Origin: Bradyrhizobium sp. BR13661
GTDB lineage: Bacteria; Pseudomonadota; Alphaproteobacteria; Rhizobiales; Xanthobacteraceae
DNA: 64,000 nucleotides
Assembly (NCBI RefSeq): GCF_029892425.1
Contig: NZ_JARXWB010000029.1
Span: forward strand, 1-64,000
Direction of reading: 5' to 3'
Shown: positions 26,060 to 37,012 of the stretch, piece after piece
How the letters are laid out: every line of letters starts with the position of its first letter
Numbering within the stretch: the stretch's first letter is position 1
Made by a program: the position numbers and the translations under genes
Notes under the pieces: generated by a model
What the model was told of the DNA's origin: nothing
Seen by the model: only the letters and a program-made list of their open reading frames with translations
Database searches by the model: none

Positions 26060-27262
26060 GTGGTGAGCGCGAACAAACAGGACCACACTGCTGAACACCT
26101 GATTCAGTACCTCCGGCAGCTCGCTCCGCAGGTCCGGCGCCGCCTGCTTGCCGAGTTGGAACGGCTGCATCTCCTCGGCGAGGATATTCCGCATTCCGAA
26201 CCATTGATCGCGGCGCTCCGCGCCGAGTTCCGCAACACGGGGCAGAATCATTATCGCGTCGGAAATCCCTCACGCTACTTCTTCGAGCCTCTCGAGCCGG
26301 TCATGGTCGATAAGGCGCCGGAGCGAGCCAATAGCGGCCAGATCGCCCGTGGATCGCTCGCGCCGATCTGGAGCCTCGTGACCGAGCAATTGCTGCGCAG
26401 CATGGCCGCCGACTACATCGCCAATGCGACCAAGGCCATCTCCGCCGATAAGCAGCCCGAGGCGCGGCAGATGGCCCGAGCGTTCCAGAAGAAGGTCGTG
26501 ATCTCACTCAGCGGCCTGCTTGATTCTGCCGAAGGCGCCGCCAATGTTCGGAACGGGCTGATGGCCTATACCAGTTCGCATGCGACGTTCGACGACCTCA
26601 AGAAGATGCTGCGCTGCCTCGACATGCAGCGGGAGCTTGAGGAGTTTGGCCGTACGCTCCCGCCGAAGATTGCCCGACTCGAGGGCGTCAGCCTCGACAA
26701 TGTCCTCCGCCTCTTGTGCGCGCTCAAGACCAAGTGCGTCGATGTCGTGCCGTTCGCGCTCACGATCGTCGCAAAGCGTCTGGAAATGCCTTGGGAGCTG
26801 CTATCCGTCGCGACCGGTCCGGCCGACGACCGGAGTGCGGCGCGGATCGCGGCGTCTCCCTTCGCGATTGCGGTTTCGATGGTGCTCGATCAGATCGAGG
26901 AGAAGCATCTCCTCCTGCTCTTTGCGCTCAGGAACAACCGTCCGGTGCGGGCCAAGGAGATCGTTGCCGAAATCTACCGGATCGAGGAGGCGCTGCGGAC
27001 TCAGATCGAGCTCAAAGGGTCCGACTGGGCCCGGCAGCTGGACGACCTGATGAGCGCCGTCCGGATCGCCATCGACGCGGAGATCAGCAGCATTCCGAGC
27101 GATCACCGGCACTTGACGCACATTCTGGAATCGCCGCGGTTGCGCCCGGACCATTCCTTCAGCCACAAGGTCGGCCATATGTTCGAGAAGGGCTGGGACG
27201 TCGTGACCGGCTTGCTTGCAGGCAACATCGACACGACCCATCGTCGCGACAACGTATCGTGA
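26060..27262 (+). CDS. hypothetical protein, largely alpha-helical
   Basis: A 400-residue protein not recognised. It has no signal peptide and no clear membrane segment. Long amphipathic helices predominate (LIQYLRQLAPQVRRRLLAELERLH, AFQKKVVISLSGLLDSAEGAA, LDDLMSAVRIAIDAEISSI). The start is GTG 26060 (another GTG at 26063) with GGAGG a few bases upstream. Codon use looks native and the length is conserved-gene-like, so it is very probably expressed. It stands alone between yciB and the convergent ccmG. A tentative regulatory or scaffold role cannot be supported further. Confidence 0.82.
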   Translation: MVSANKQDHTAEHLIQYLRQLAPQVRRRLLAELERLHLLGEDIPHSEPLIAALRAEFRNTGQNHYRVGNPSRYFFEPLEPVMVDKAPERANSGQIARGSLAPIWSLVTEQLLRSMAADYIANATKAISADKQPEARQMARAFQKKVVISLSGLLDSAEGAANVRNGLMAYTSSHATFDDLKKMLRCLDMQRELEEFGRTLPPKIARLEGVSLDNVLRLLCALKTKCVDVVPFALTIVAKRLEMPWELLSVATGPADDRSAARIAASPFAIAVSMVLDQIEEKHLLLLFALRNNRPVRAKEIVAEIYRIEEALRTQIELKGSDWARQLDDLMSAVRIAIDAEISSIPSDHRHLTHILESPRLRPDHSFSHKVGHMFEKGWDVVTGLLAGNIDTTHRRDNVS

Positions 27263-27296
27263 CCTCAGTTCGCGGAGGAATTCGTCCGCGCCATCG

Positions 27297-27890
27297 TCAG
27301 CTGCCCGCCCTGAGCGCCTTGGCGAGTTCGGGCAAGAGCACGGCTTTGAAATTGTCCGGCGTGATCGGGCCGACCAGCTTGTAGACGATGGTGCCTTCGG
27401 GGCCGACGACGAACGTCTCCGGCACGCCGTAGACGCCCCATTCGATCGAGGCGCGGCCGTTGGCGTCGGTGCCGACGCGGCCGAACGGGTTGCCGTAGCG
27501 GCCGAGGAAACGCCGCGCATTGTCGGGCGCATCCTTGTAGTTGATGCCGACCATCTGGAAGCGCTTGTCCGCGGCGAGCTCGGTCAGCAGCGGCGCTTCG
27601 TCGTGACAGGGCACGCACCAGGACGCCCAGACATTGACGAGGCTGACCTTGCCCTTGAACGCGGCGGGATCGAGGCCGGGCACCTGCGCGCCGCCGGCCT
27701 GCAATCCCTGGAGCGGCGGCAGCGTGATCTGCGGCGCGGGCTTTCCGATCAGTGCGGAGGGAATGCGCGAGTGGTCGCCGCCGCTGAGCCCGAACCAGAA
27801 CAGCGCGGCAAGCCCGATGAAGGCGAGCAGTGGCAGCACCATCAGGAAGGTGCGGCGTTGGGTCGGCGCGGAGGTCGTTTGATCGCTCAT
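27297..27890 (-). CDS. ccmG: thiol:disulfide interchange protein CcmG/DsbE
   Basis: Periplasm-facing thioredoxin-like protein that keeps apocytochrome c CXXCH cysteines reduced. It has 197 residues with an N-terminal membrane anchor (TFLMVLPLLAFIGLAALFWFGL). The active site WCVPC lies in NVWASWCVPCHDEAPLL, and GVPETFVVGPEGTIVYK is typical of DsbE. Last gene of ccmABCDG; its ATG overlaps the ccmD stop by 4 bases. Confidence 0.95.
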   Translation of the reverse strand: MSDQTTSAPTQRRTFLMVLPLLAFIGLAALFWFGLSGGDHSRIPSALIGKPAPQITLPPLQGLQAGGAQVPGLDPAAFKGKVSLVNVWASWCVPCHDEAPLLTELAADKRFQMVGINYKDAPDNARRFLGRYGNPFGRVGTDANGRASIEWGVYGVPETFVVGPEGTIVYKLVGPITPDNFKAVLLPELAKALRAGS

Positions 27891-28072
27891 TGTGTATCCA
27901 CGGCGCTGCGGCCCGAGCGGCGCGTAACGCCGCTGCGCTCGAGCTCACGCAAGCGCTCCGTCTGGTTGCGATAGTCGATGATGACCCAGCCGATCAACAT
28001 CACGACCACGATGGCTGCTGCGGCATAGGACGCCACGATGAAGGACGCATAGGGACCGAACGACATCGTCAT
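27887..28072 (-). CDS. ccmD: heme exporter protein D
   Basis: A 61-residue single-span membrane protein (MTMSFGPYASFIVASYAAAA, then VVVMLIGWVIIDYR) with the basic cytoplasmic tail RNQTERLRELERSG, characteristic of CcmD. It assists release of holo-CcmE from CcmABC. ATG 28072 overlaps the ccmC stop codon and its own stop overlaps ccmG, so the three are translationally coupled. A second ATG at 28066 is possible. Confidence 0.93.
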   Translation of the reverse strand: MTMSFGPYASFIVASYAAAAIVVVMLIGWVIIDYRNQTERLRELERSGVTRRSGRSAVDTQ

Positions 28073-28800
28073 GCAGCTTTCTGACCTGCCTGCATCATCT
28101 GCAGGGATCGCACGCGCCGGCGCAAAATCTCGTTGCGCATGGCAGCCAAATGAAGCGTGACGAACAGCAGCGTGAAGGCGACGGCCATCACCAGCAGCGG
28201 AATCAGGAACGCCTTGTCGAGCGTCGAGCCGCCCATGCGCATCACCGAGGCCGGCTGATGCAGCGTGTTCCACCAGTCGACCGAGAATTTGATGATGGGA
28301 AGATTGAGCGCGCCGACCAATGTCAGCACCGCAGCCGCACGCGCCGCGCGCGTGGGATCCTCCACCGCGCGCCACAGCGCCATCAGGCCGAGATACATCA
28401 GGAACAGGATCAGCACCGACGTCAGCCGCGCATCCCATTCCCAATAGGTGCCCCACATCGGCCGGCCCCACAGCGAGCCCGTCAGCAACGCGAGGAAGGT
28501 GAAGCTGGCGCCGATCGGGGCCGCCGCCTTCGCCGCGACGTCGGCGAGCGGATGCCGCCACACCAGCGTGCCGAGCGAGGCGACGCTCATCACGCCCCAC
28601 ACGAACATCGACAGCCACGCATTGGGCACGTGGATGAACATGATCTTCACGGTCGCACCCTGCTGATAATCGTCGGGCGCAACAGCGGATTGATAGAGGC
28701 CGATCGCGAGCAGGATGAGTGTCGCGGCCGCAAGCCACGGCAGCACCCGCGCCGAGAGCGCGAGGAACCGTGTGGGGTTGGCGAGGTCGATCAGCGACAT
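28069..28800 (-). CDS. ccmC: heme exporter protein C
   Basis: A 243-residue six-span membrane protein that presents haem to CcmE in cytochrome c maturation. The tryptophan-rich haem-binding loop is seen as GSLWGRPMWGTYWEWDARLTS, with flanking histidines in MFIHVPNAWLSMF and WWNTLHQPAS. ATG 28800 (MSLIDLANPTRFL) is preferred over an open-frame extension to 28836; AGGATA precedes it. Confidence 0.96.
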   Translation of the reverse strand: MSLIDLANPTRFLALSARVLPWLAAATLILLAIGLYQSAVAPDDYQQGATVKIMFIHVPNAWLSMFVWGVMSVASLGTLVWRHPLADVAAKAAAPIGASFTFLALLTGSLWGRPMWGTYWEWDARLTSVLILFLMYLGLMALWRAVEDPTRAARAAAVLTLVGALNLPIIKFSVDWWNTLHQPASVMRMGGSTLDKAFLIPLLVMAVAFTLLFVTLHLAAMRNEILRRRVRSLQMMQAGQKAA

Positions 28801-28877
28801 TGGTATCCTGATAATCACCGGGGACTGCTCACGCAATCAACATGAAAGCGCGCAGCGAAAGTTGATCGGGGTCAAGG

Positions 28878-29546
28878 TCAATCCAAGCCATGTTTCAGGC
28901 TCGCCGCCGCCGCAAACGGGCCGATCACGAGGCTGACCAGCGACAGCGCGCACAGGATCGAGAACGGCGCGCCGAACGACAGCGGCCCGGTGATCGCGGC
29001 CTGCGAGGCGGCGACCCCGAAGATCAGGACGGGAATCGACAGCGGCAGCACCAGCACGGCCATCAGCAGCCCGCCCCGGTGCAACGTCACGGCCAGTGCC
29101 GCGCCGATCATGCCGGTGAAGGTCAGCGCCGGGGTGCCGGCCAGCAGCGTCAGCGCCACCGCGCCGGTTGCGACCATATCGAGGTTGAGCAGCAGGCCGA
29201 GCACGGGGGTTGCGACGATGAGCGGCAGGCCGGCTGCCAGCCAATGCGCCAGCGCCTTGGCGGCGCAGGCCAGTTCCAGCGGCGTCCGGCTCATCGTGAT
29301 CAGGTCGAGCGAGCCATCCTCATGGTCGGCCATGAACAGCCGGTCCAGCGTCAGCAGGCTCGCCAGCAGCGCGCCCAGCCACAGGATCGCCGGCCCCAGC
29401 CGCGACAGCAGCGCCAGGTCCGGCCCGACCGCGAACGGCATCAGCACCACCACGGTCAGGAAGAACAGCACGCCGATCAACGCCCCGCCGCCGACGCGGA
29501 GCGCGATCCTGAAGTCCCGGCGGATCAGGGCGGCGAGGGCGGTCAT
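28878..29546 (-). CDS. ccmB: heme exporter protein B
   Basis: A 222-residue ABC-type membrane subunit with about six hydrophobic segments. Family signatures are MTALAALIRRDFRIALRVGGGA, LDRLFMADHEDGSLDLI and PLELACAAKALAHWLAAGLPL. ATG 29546 is chosen over the open-frame start at 29642 because homologues begin with MxALxxLIRRDxxIA. Works with CcmA; lies between ccmA (85 bp upstream) and ccmC. Confidence 0.96.
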   Translation of the reverse strand: MTALAALIRRDFRIALRVGGGALIGVLFFLTVVVLMPFAVGPDLALLSRLGPAILWLGALLASLLTLDRLFMADHEDGSLDLITMSRTPLELACAAKALAHWLAAGLPLIVATPVLGLLLNLDMVATGAVALTLLAGTPALTFTGMIGAALAVTLHRGGLLMAVLVLPLSIPVLIFGVAASQAAITGPLSFGAPFSILCALSLVSLVIGPFAAAASLKHGLD

Positions 29547-29631
29547 GGGGAGGCCCTTTCGGCGGACAAGAGGGGGGAGGGAACGGAGAGAGCGGAGCCC
29601 AGCCGCTTGGAAAACTGAGGGTCGGACTCTC

Positions 29632-30258
29632 TCACGCCACACCCCCGATCCGCAGCTCCCGCGATTCGACCCCCAACGGCCCGTGGGTGGCCGCGATGAT
29701 CATCCCGCCACGCGTAAGATGCTCCCGCATGAGCCCGCCAAACATGTCCTGGCCGGCGACGTCCAGCGCCGTGGTCGGCTCGTCCAGCAGCCAGACCGGG
29801 CGGCGGACCGTCAGCAGCCGGGCCAGCGAGAGCCGGCGGCGCTGGCCGGCGGACAGGAAGGCAGCGGGTAAATGAGCGGCGTGGTCGAGGCCGACTGTGG
29901 CCAGGCTTTCGGCCGCGTCAAAACGCTCGCCGCCCAAGAAATCAGCCCAGAATGATAGATTTTCCGCCACGCTCAGCGCCGGCTTCAGGGCATCGCGATG
30001 ACCGAGATAGTGGCACTGCTCGGGCAGCGTCATGTCGGCGTCGCCCCCGTCCAGTACGATCGTGCCGCCAGCCGGAATGAGCAGGCCCGCAATCAGCCGC
30101 AGCAGCGAGGTCTTGCCCGATCCGTTGCGGCCGACGACCGCGACGGCTTCGCCGGAGGCTGCCTCGAAATCGAGCCCGGAAAACACCTCGCGGCCGCCGC
30201 GCACGCAAGTCACCGCGTGTCCGGTCAGCTGCATCTGGCCTGGTACCGTCACGTTCAC
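29632..30258 (-). CDS. ccmA: heme exporter ATP-binding protein A
   Basis: A 208-residue ABC ATPase powering release of haem-loaded CcmE. Walker A is GRNGSGKTS, signature FLSAGQRRRLSLARL, Walker B WLLDEPTTALD. ATG 30258 gives MNVTVPGQMQL; an ATG at 30234 is alternative. First gene of the ccm cluster. ccmE, ccmF and ccmH are not in this window and are presumably elsewhere. The promoter region is shared, divergently, with acnA. Confidence 0.95.
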   Translation of the reverse strand: MNVTVPGQMQLTGHAVTCVRGGREVFSGLDFEAASGEAVAVVGRNGSGKTSLLRLIAGLLIPAGGTIVLDGGDADMTLPEQCHYLGHRDALKPALSVAENLSFWADFLGGERFDAAESLATVGLDHAAHLPAAFLSAGQRRRLSLARLLTVRRPVWLLDEPTTALDVAGQDMFGGLMREHLTRGGMIIAATHGPLGVESRELRIGGVA

Positions 30259-30343
30259 AGCCGGGCCTCAGGAAATCTTGGGGTAGCGCATCAGAATTTT
30301 TGGCTCGCGACTTGCTCGGTACTGTTGTGGCTGTGGCGGCGCG

Positions 30344-30360
30344 GTTAGAAAGCTTCTATA
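30344..30360. promoter_or_regulatory. probable iron control element (Irr box) at acnA
   Basis: The sequence TTAGAA-agc-TTCTA (30345-30358) is an inverted repeat matching the TTTAGAA-N3-TTCTAAA form of the Bradyrhizobium/Rhizobiales ICE motif at about 12 of 14 defined positions. It lies 118-134 bp upstream of the acnA start and overlaps a possible -10 (tataag). Irr control of aconitase is established in Bradyrhizobium; assignment here is by motif and position. Confidence 0.6.
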
Positions 30361-30477
30361 AGCCCGGAACTACTTGATGCAGCAACTCAACCTGCCCCTG
30401 CAAGCGACCCCCAGCCGGACTCGCTGACGGTGTTAAAATACCCTGTGCCGGGTATAACTAACAATTGGGATTCCTAC

Positions 30478-33198
<2,721 letters not shown>

Positions 33199-33246
33199 GC
33201 GCGAATTTGTGAACAGTGGCTCACCGCGACGTGAGTAGAAGGTTAA

Positions 33247-33283
33247 GCGAAGGCGGCCTATCACAAGGCCGCCTTCGCTCGTT
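33247..33283 (+). terminator. rho-independent terminator of acnA
   Basis: Perfect 13-bp stem gcgaaggcggcct / aggccgccttcgc with loop atcaca, then tcgttt. It starts 49 bp past the acnA stop. Confidence 0.92.
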
Positions 33284-33417
33284 TGCGGTATGTTTCGGAT
33301 GGGCCCGCCCGGCAGAGACCTCGCTCCGGACGGTTGAATGTACCGCGCCCGTAAGACTACGGTGACCATCAGGCGATAAGATCTCCCCCCAACGCGCTAC
33401 CATGTGTGACGATCGAC

Positions 33418-34197
33418 ATGACTGCATTGATGGCTTCTAATTTCGTTTCGCGCTGGTCCGGGGCGCTCTGGTCGGGAGCACTCGGCATCTGCGCGATCGT
33501 CGCCGTTATCCGTCCTGCTGAGGCCGATCCTCGTGCCGTGGTCGAGCTCTTCACCTCGCAGGGCTGCTCCTCCTGCCCGCCCGCCGACAAGGTCATCGGC
33601 GACCTCGCCAAGGATCCCTCGATCATCGCGCTGAGCATGCCGATCGACTATTGGGATTATCTCGGCTGGAAGGACACGCTGGCGGACTCACGCTTCTCGG
33701 CGCGGCAGCGCGCCTATTCGCGCATGCGCGGTGACCGCGAGATCTATACGCCGCAAGTCGTGGTCAACGGCGCCGCGCATGTCATCGGCAGCGACCGGCC
33801 CGGCATCGAAAACGCCATCGACAAGACCGACACGAGCACGGGCGTGATGAGCGTGCCGGTAACGATGTCGATCGCAGGCAAGCAGATCAACGTGTCGGTG
33901 GCCGCGAGCACTGAGCCGGCGGTCTCGCATGGCGAGGTCTGGATCTGCTCCATCATGAAATCGGTGCCGATCGAGATCAGCCGCGGCGAGAACCGTGGAC
34001 AGCAGATCACCTACCACAACGTCGTGCGCAATCTGCTCAAGGTCGGCGACTGGAACGGACGTCAGGAAACCTGGACGGTGCCGATCGAGAATCTGACCTC
34101 GCGCGAGGGCGTCGACGGCGCGGTGGTCTATGTCCAGGACGGCAGCCGCGAGAAGCCCGGTCCAATGCTGGGCGCGGCGTACACGTCGCTGCACTAA
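33418..34197 (+). CDS. DUF1223 domain-containing exported protein
   Basis: A 259-residue protein with a probable signal peptide (to about PAEA) and the DUF1223 thioredoxin-like core: AVVELFTSQGCSSCPPADKVIGDL carries the Cys-Ser-Ser-Cys pair, and SMPIDYWDYLGWKDTLA and IYTPQVVVNGAAHVIGSD are family signatures. ATG 33418 is used; GTG 33406 is an in-frame alternative and neither has a clear ribosome site. Probably a periplasmic redox-active protein; the substrate is unknown. Confidence 0.9.
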   Translation: MTALMASNFVSRWSGALWSGALGICAIVAVIRPAEADPRAVVELFTSQGCSSCPPADKVIGDLAKDPSIIALSMPIDYWDYLGWKDTLADSRFSARQRAYSRMRGDREIYTPQVVVNGAAHVIGSDRPGIENAIDKTDTSTGVMSVPVTMSIAGKQINVSVAASTEPAVSHGEVWICSIMKSVPIEISRGENRGQQITYHNVVRNLLKVGDWNGRQETWTVPIENLTSREGVDGAVVYVQDGSREKPGPMLGAAYTSLH

Positions 34198-34236
34198 TTC
34201 GTTTTTCTCTCTATAGGCGTCGTACTCGCTCTAACT

Positions 34237-34355
34237 CCTCATGGTGAGGAGCGTGCCCTTGCGCGCGTCTCGAACCATGCAGGCCCCGCTGGTGCGTAGC
34301 TCGGCCTCGCATCCTTCGAGACGCCGCGCCCAAGAGCGCGGCCCTCAGGATGAGG
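34237..34355. repeat. palindromic intergenic element, family E
   Basis: Starts cctcatggtgaggagcg and ends with the imperfect complement gcgcggccctcaggatgagg. Inner arms include gtctcgaaccatg and catccttcgagacg. It is 40 bp past the DUF1223 stop. Only copy of this type in the window, but the layout resembles dispersed Bradyrhizobium elements. Confidence 0.75.
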
Positions 34356-34421
34356 GGCGAGAGTTTTCGCGCAGATGTTCTGAGAGGCGTTCGTCCAGCC
34401 GCCAGAAACACCCCGACACAA

Positions 34422-34560
34422 ACAAAAAAGGACCAACTCGCGTTGGCCCTCCTTGTCATGCGTACAGACCCGATCCTGTTCGACCCCGGGGGGCTGGGGG
34501 CTGAGGAATCCGGAACCGAAAGGACCGGGTCAACGCACACACATCTTTTCGCAATGCAGG
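34422..34560 (-). ncRNA. candidate small RNA ending at an orphan terminator (5' end not defined)
   Basis: On the minus strand a 10-bp stem (gacccggtcc with ggatcgggtc, one G-U) spans 34467-34531. It is followed after 16 nt by a terminator hairpin and six U. No protein-coding gene on the minus strand leads into this terminator. The transcript start is a guess; no -35/-10 pair could be identified. Confidence 0.3.
34424..34450 (-). terminator. rho-independent terminator, minus strand, no assigned gene
   Basis: Minus-strand stem agggccaac / gttggtcct (plus-strand 34442-34450 and 34429-34437; one G-U) with a four-base loop, then six U. It faces away from both flanking genes, which are on the plus strand. 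Confidence 0.7.
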
Positions 34561-34821
34561 GCGGCACGCGGTGGGCGGAAAAGCGGCGATCCTGTGATTC
34601 CTGCTAACGATCCCGTGACGGATTGCCGCTGAGAAGTTCCACCGTTGCGTGTGTCATGAATCGGATCCGATTGGCAAGGCGGCCCAGAGTCCTCCAGGGC
34701 TCCGTGACGAGCCTCTTGCAGCGGGGAACAGTTGGCGCAATCATACAGATGTCATGATCCGCGGCTCCGGGGACGGTCTTCGCGGACGGGGGTCATGCTT
34801 GATGCGAAGAGGAGGCGCCCC

Positions 34822-35193
34822 ATGAGTTTGACGTCGGAGGATGCCGATCCGAGCGAGCAGCGCGCGGCGGCGCGCCCCGCCGCTGCGAATGCACAGCCCG
34901 GCCGGGTGACCTTCAACCGGCTCGAGCTGCACCGAATTCTCAATCTCTATGGCCGCATGGTCGCCGACGGCGAATGGCGCGATTATGCGATCGACTTCCT
35001 GAAAGACCGCGCGGTGTTCTCGGTCTATCGCCGCGCCTCGGAAGTGCCGATCTATCGCATCGAGAAAGATCCGCGATTAGCGCGCAAGCAAGGCATGTAC
35101 AGCGTGATCTCCGCGACCGGCCTGATCCTGCGCCGCGGCCACGAGCTCGAGCGCGTGCTGCTGGTGATCGACAGGAAGCTGGCGGTGGTTTAG
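34822..35193 (+). CDS. DUF2794 domain-containing protein
   Basis: A 123-residue protein. After a polar Ala-rich N-terminus, the DUF2794 core begins VTFNRLELHRILNLYGRMVADGEWRDYAIDF and continues SVYRRASEVPIYRIEKDPRLARKQGMYSV. ATG 34822 is chosen for its strong AGGAGG site; an upstream ATG at 34795 is in frame. The family is conserved in alphaproteobacteria with no known function. It is convergent with the acetyltransferase gene (6 bp apart). Confidence 0.9.
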   Translation: MSLTSEDADPSEQRAAARPAAANAQPGRVTFNRLELHRILNLYGRMVADGEWRDYAIDFLKDRAVFSVYRRASEVPIYRIEKDPRLARKQGMYSVISATGLILRRGHELERVLLVIDRKLAVV

Positions 35194-35199
35194 CGGCGA

Positions 35200-35730
35200 T
35201 TACTTCGCAGGCACGCTCTTCGCGCCCTCGCCAAGGTCGCGCTGCATCATCACCGTATCCAGCCAGCGGCCGAATTTCAGGCCGACATTCGGATGCGTGC
35301 CGATCATCTTGAAGCCGCCCCTGGCGTGCACGCCGATCGAGCCGGCATTGGCGGAATCGCCGATGACCGCGATCATCTGCCGGTAGCCGCGCGCCTCGCA
35401 TTCGCTGATTAACCGCTCCAGCAATAACGAGCCGATGCCGCGGCGGTGGAACGAGGGATCGAGATAGATCGAGTTCTCGACCGTGAAGCGGTAAGCCGGC
35501 CGCGGCCGGTAGGCCCCGGCATAGGCATAGCCGGCGATGCGGCCGTCGATGATCGCGACGAAATAGGGGAAACCACCGTCGACGAGAGCGCGGTAGCGGC
35601 GCGTCATCTCGGCGAGATCGGGCGGATCCAGCTCGAACGTCGCGGTGCCCTCGCGGACAGCCTGCTGGTAGATGGCGGTGATGGCGGGAAGGTCGGCCGC
35701 GGTCGTGGGCCTGATTTCGGGTGCGGACAT
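35200..35730 (-). CDS. GNAT family N-acetyltransferase (phosphinothricin acetyltransferase-like)
   Basis: A 176-residue GNAT protein: IRPTTAADLPAITAIYQQAV start, ENSIYLDPSFHRRGIGSLLLERLI acetyl-CoA binding loop (HRRGIG), and MIAVIGDSANAGSIGVHARGGFKMIGTH. This pattern is that of the PAT/Bar-MddA group, which acetylates phosphinothricin or methionine sulfone/sulfoximine. ATG 35730 (MSAPEIRPTT) is chosen; the open frame extends upstream through a palindromic element. Substrate by similarity only. Confidence 0.9.
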   Translation of the reverse strand: MSAPEIRPTTAADLPAITAIYQQAVREGTATFELDPPDLAEMTRRYRALVDGGFPYFVAIIDGRIAGYAYAGAYRPRPAYRFTVENSIYLDPSFHRRGIGSLLLERLISECEARGYRQMIAVIGDSANAGSIGVHARGGFKMIGTHPNVGLKFGRWLDTVMMQRDLGEGAKSVPAK

Positions 35731-35781
35731 AGGGGAGAAGATTAGCAGGGACCTTGTTGCGAGCAACGCCATTTCCGCATG

Positions 35782-35868
35782 CGTCATGGCCGGGCTTGTC
35801 CCGGCCATCCACGTTCTTGCGCATATGTAGTTGCAAAGTTCGTGGATGCCCGGGACAAGCCCGGGACG
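35782..35868. repeat. palindromic intergenic element, family A copy 2
   Basis: Arms cgtcatggccgggcttgtcc and gggacaagcccgggacg with inner ccatccacg / cgtggatgcc. It is shorter than copy 1 because the centre is different and smaller. Located between the acetyltransferase gene and the terminator of the Bax-inhibitor gene. Confidence 0.85.
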
Positions 35869-35884
35869 GATACCCCTTGAAAGC

Positions 35885-35911
35885 AAAAACCCCGGCCTCG
35901 CGGCCGGGGTT
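35885..35911 (-). terminator. rho-independent terminator of the Bax inhibitor-1 family gene
   Basis: Perfect 10-bp stem aaccccggcc / ggccggggtt with a four-base loop. On the minus strand it is followed by T residues. It lies 27 bp beyond the stop at 35938. Confidence 0.92.
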
Positions 35912-35937
35912 CGTGTCCGTTTCCTCTGGTCTGGCGC

Positions 35938-36729
35938 TTAGTCGCGCTGGCCGAGGAGCTGCAGCAGCAGCGTGAAAAGGTTGATGAAGTTCAGGTAGAG
36001 CGAGAGCGCACCCGAGATCGCCGCACGCTCTGCGATGTCACCGCCGGCCGAAGCGTAGCCGTAGATGTAGTCGTTCTTCAGGCGCTGGGTATCCCAAGCG
36101 GTGAGGCCCGCGAACACGAGAACACCGACCACGGACACCACGAACTGCAGCACCGAGCTTGCCAGGAACAGGTTCACCAGGCTTGCGATGATGATGCCGA
36201 TCAGGCCCATGAACAGGAACGAGCCCATGCCGCTCATGTCGCGCTTGGTGGTGTAGCCGTAGAGGCTCAGCGCGCCGAAGGTCGCTGCAGTGATGAAAAA
36301 CACCCGCACGATCGAGTCATGCGTGTAGACCAGGAAGATGGTCGACAGCGAGATGCCCATCAGCGCCGAGAACACCCAGAACAGGATCTGGGCGGTCGAG
36401 GGTGCCAGACGGTTGATGCCGGCCGAGATCACGAACACCATGGCGAGAGGTGCCAGCATGAACAGATATTTCAGCGGGCTCACGAACATCGCATAGCCGA
36501 ACGGAGTCAGGAACAGCTTGCCGACGCGGACGGCTTCCGGGGTCGGAACGTCAGTGACGGCAGCCATGTAGACACCGAGTGCGGCCAGGCCGGTGATGGC
36601 CAGGCCAATGCTCATGTAATTGTAGATGCGCAGCATGTAGGCGCGCAGACCGGCGTCGACCGTCGCGGCGTCAACACGCCCGGCGGCCCTGCCGAAAGGA
36701 GAAGCGTAATTGCGGTCTAGGTCCGACAT
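35938..36729 (-). CDS. Bax inhibitor-1 / YccA family membrane protein
   Basis: A 263-residue protein with seven hydrophobic segments and the BI-1 family features: AYMLRIYNYMSIGLAITGLAA, LLFWVFSALMGISLSTIF-type helix, FGALSLYGYTTKRDMSGMGSFL, and AGLTAWDTQRLKNDY with the conserved Asp of the pH-sensing pair. YccA-type members interact with the FtsH protease in E. coli; a calcium-leak or stress role is inferred from other family members. Single gene with its own terminator. Confidence 0.94.
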   Translation of the reverse strand: MSDLDRNYASPFGRAAGRVDAATVDAGLRAYMLRIYNYMSIGLAITGLAALGVYMAAVTDVPTPEAVRVGKLFLTPFGYAMFVSPLKYLFMLAPLAMVFVISAGINRLAPSTAQILFWVFSALMGISLSTIFLVYTHDSIVRVFFITAATFGALSLYGYTTKRDMSGMGSFLFMGLIGIIIASLVNLFLASSVLQFVVSVVGVLVFAGLTAWDTQRLKNDYIYGYASAGGDIAERAAISGALSLYLNFINLFTLLLQLLGQRD

Positions 36730-37012
36730 GGTCGAATTCCCGTTGGTTGGTCCGGTCCGGCATGAGGGTCGCCATGCCGCCGGTTCGTCAAATTCTATCT
36801 CGGATACCGACGTCTGCCGACATTAAATTTGCATAACAATCGGGGCTCCGAACCCATCCGATATGTGGGAAACTAACACATTCGGTGCAACGGTCCACGC
36901 GCGGCTGAATGTCGCCCTTGTCGCACATTCCTGACGCGAGCCTGACAAATAAACGTGGTTAATCCCGGAAATCCCGCGATTCCGGTCCGGCGCTATCAAC
37001 CGCTACCTTTTG

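Larger units (their letters stand above)
34198..34821. other. 624 bp gap between DUF1223 and DUF2794 genes
   Basis: Holds a family E palindromic element (34237-34355), then a minus-strand terminator-like hairpin (34424-34450) preceded on that strand by another long stem (34467-34476 with 34522-34531), described separately as a possible small RNA. The remaining 200 bp up to the DUF2794 gene shows no coding frame or clear promoter motif. Confidence 0.6.

Noticed and set aside
27887..28738. Long frame of 283 codons overlapping ccmC
   Set aside because: Only its last 61 codons are real (ccmD); the upstream part is a shadow of ccmC in another frame.
34460..34545. Possible tRNA (a GTTCGACCCC-like T-loop string)
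   Set aside because: No acceptor, D or anticodon stem could be folded around it.
34211..34567. Minus-strand frame of 118 codons
   Set aside because: It runs through a palindromic element and a terminator hairpin and has no protein-like composition.
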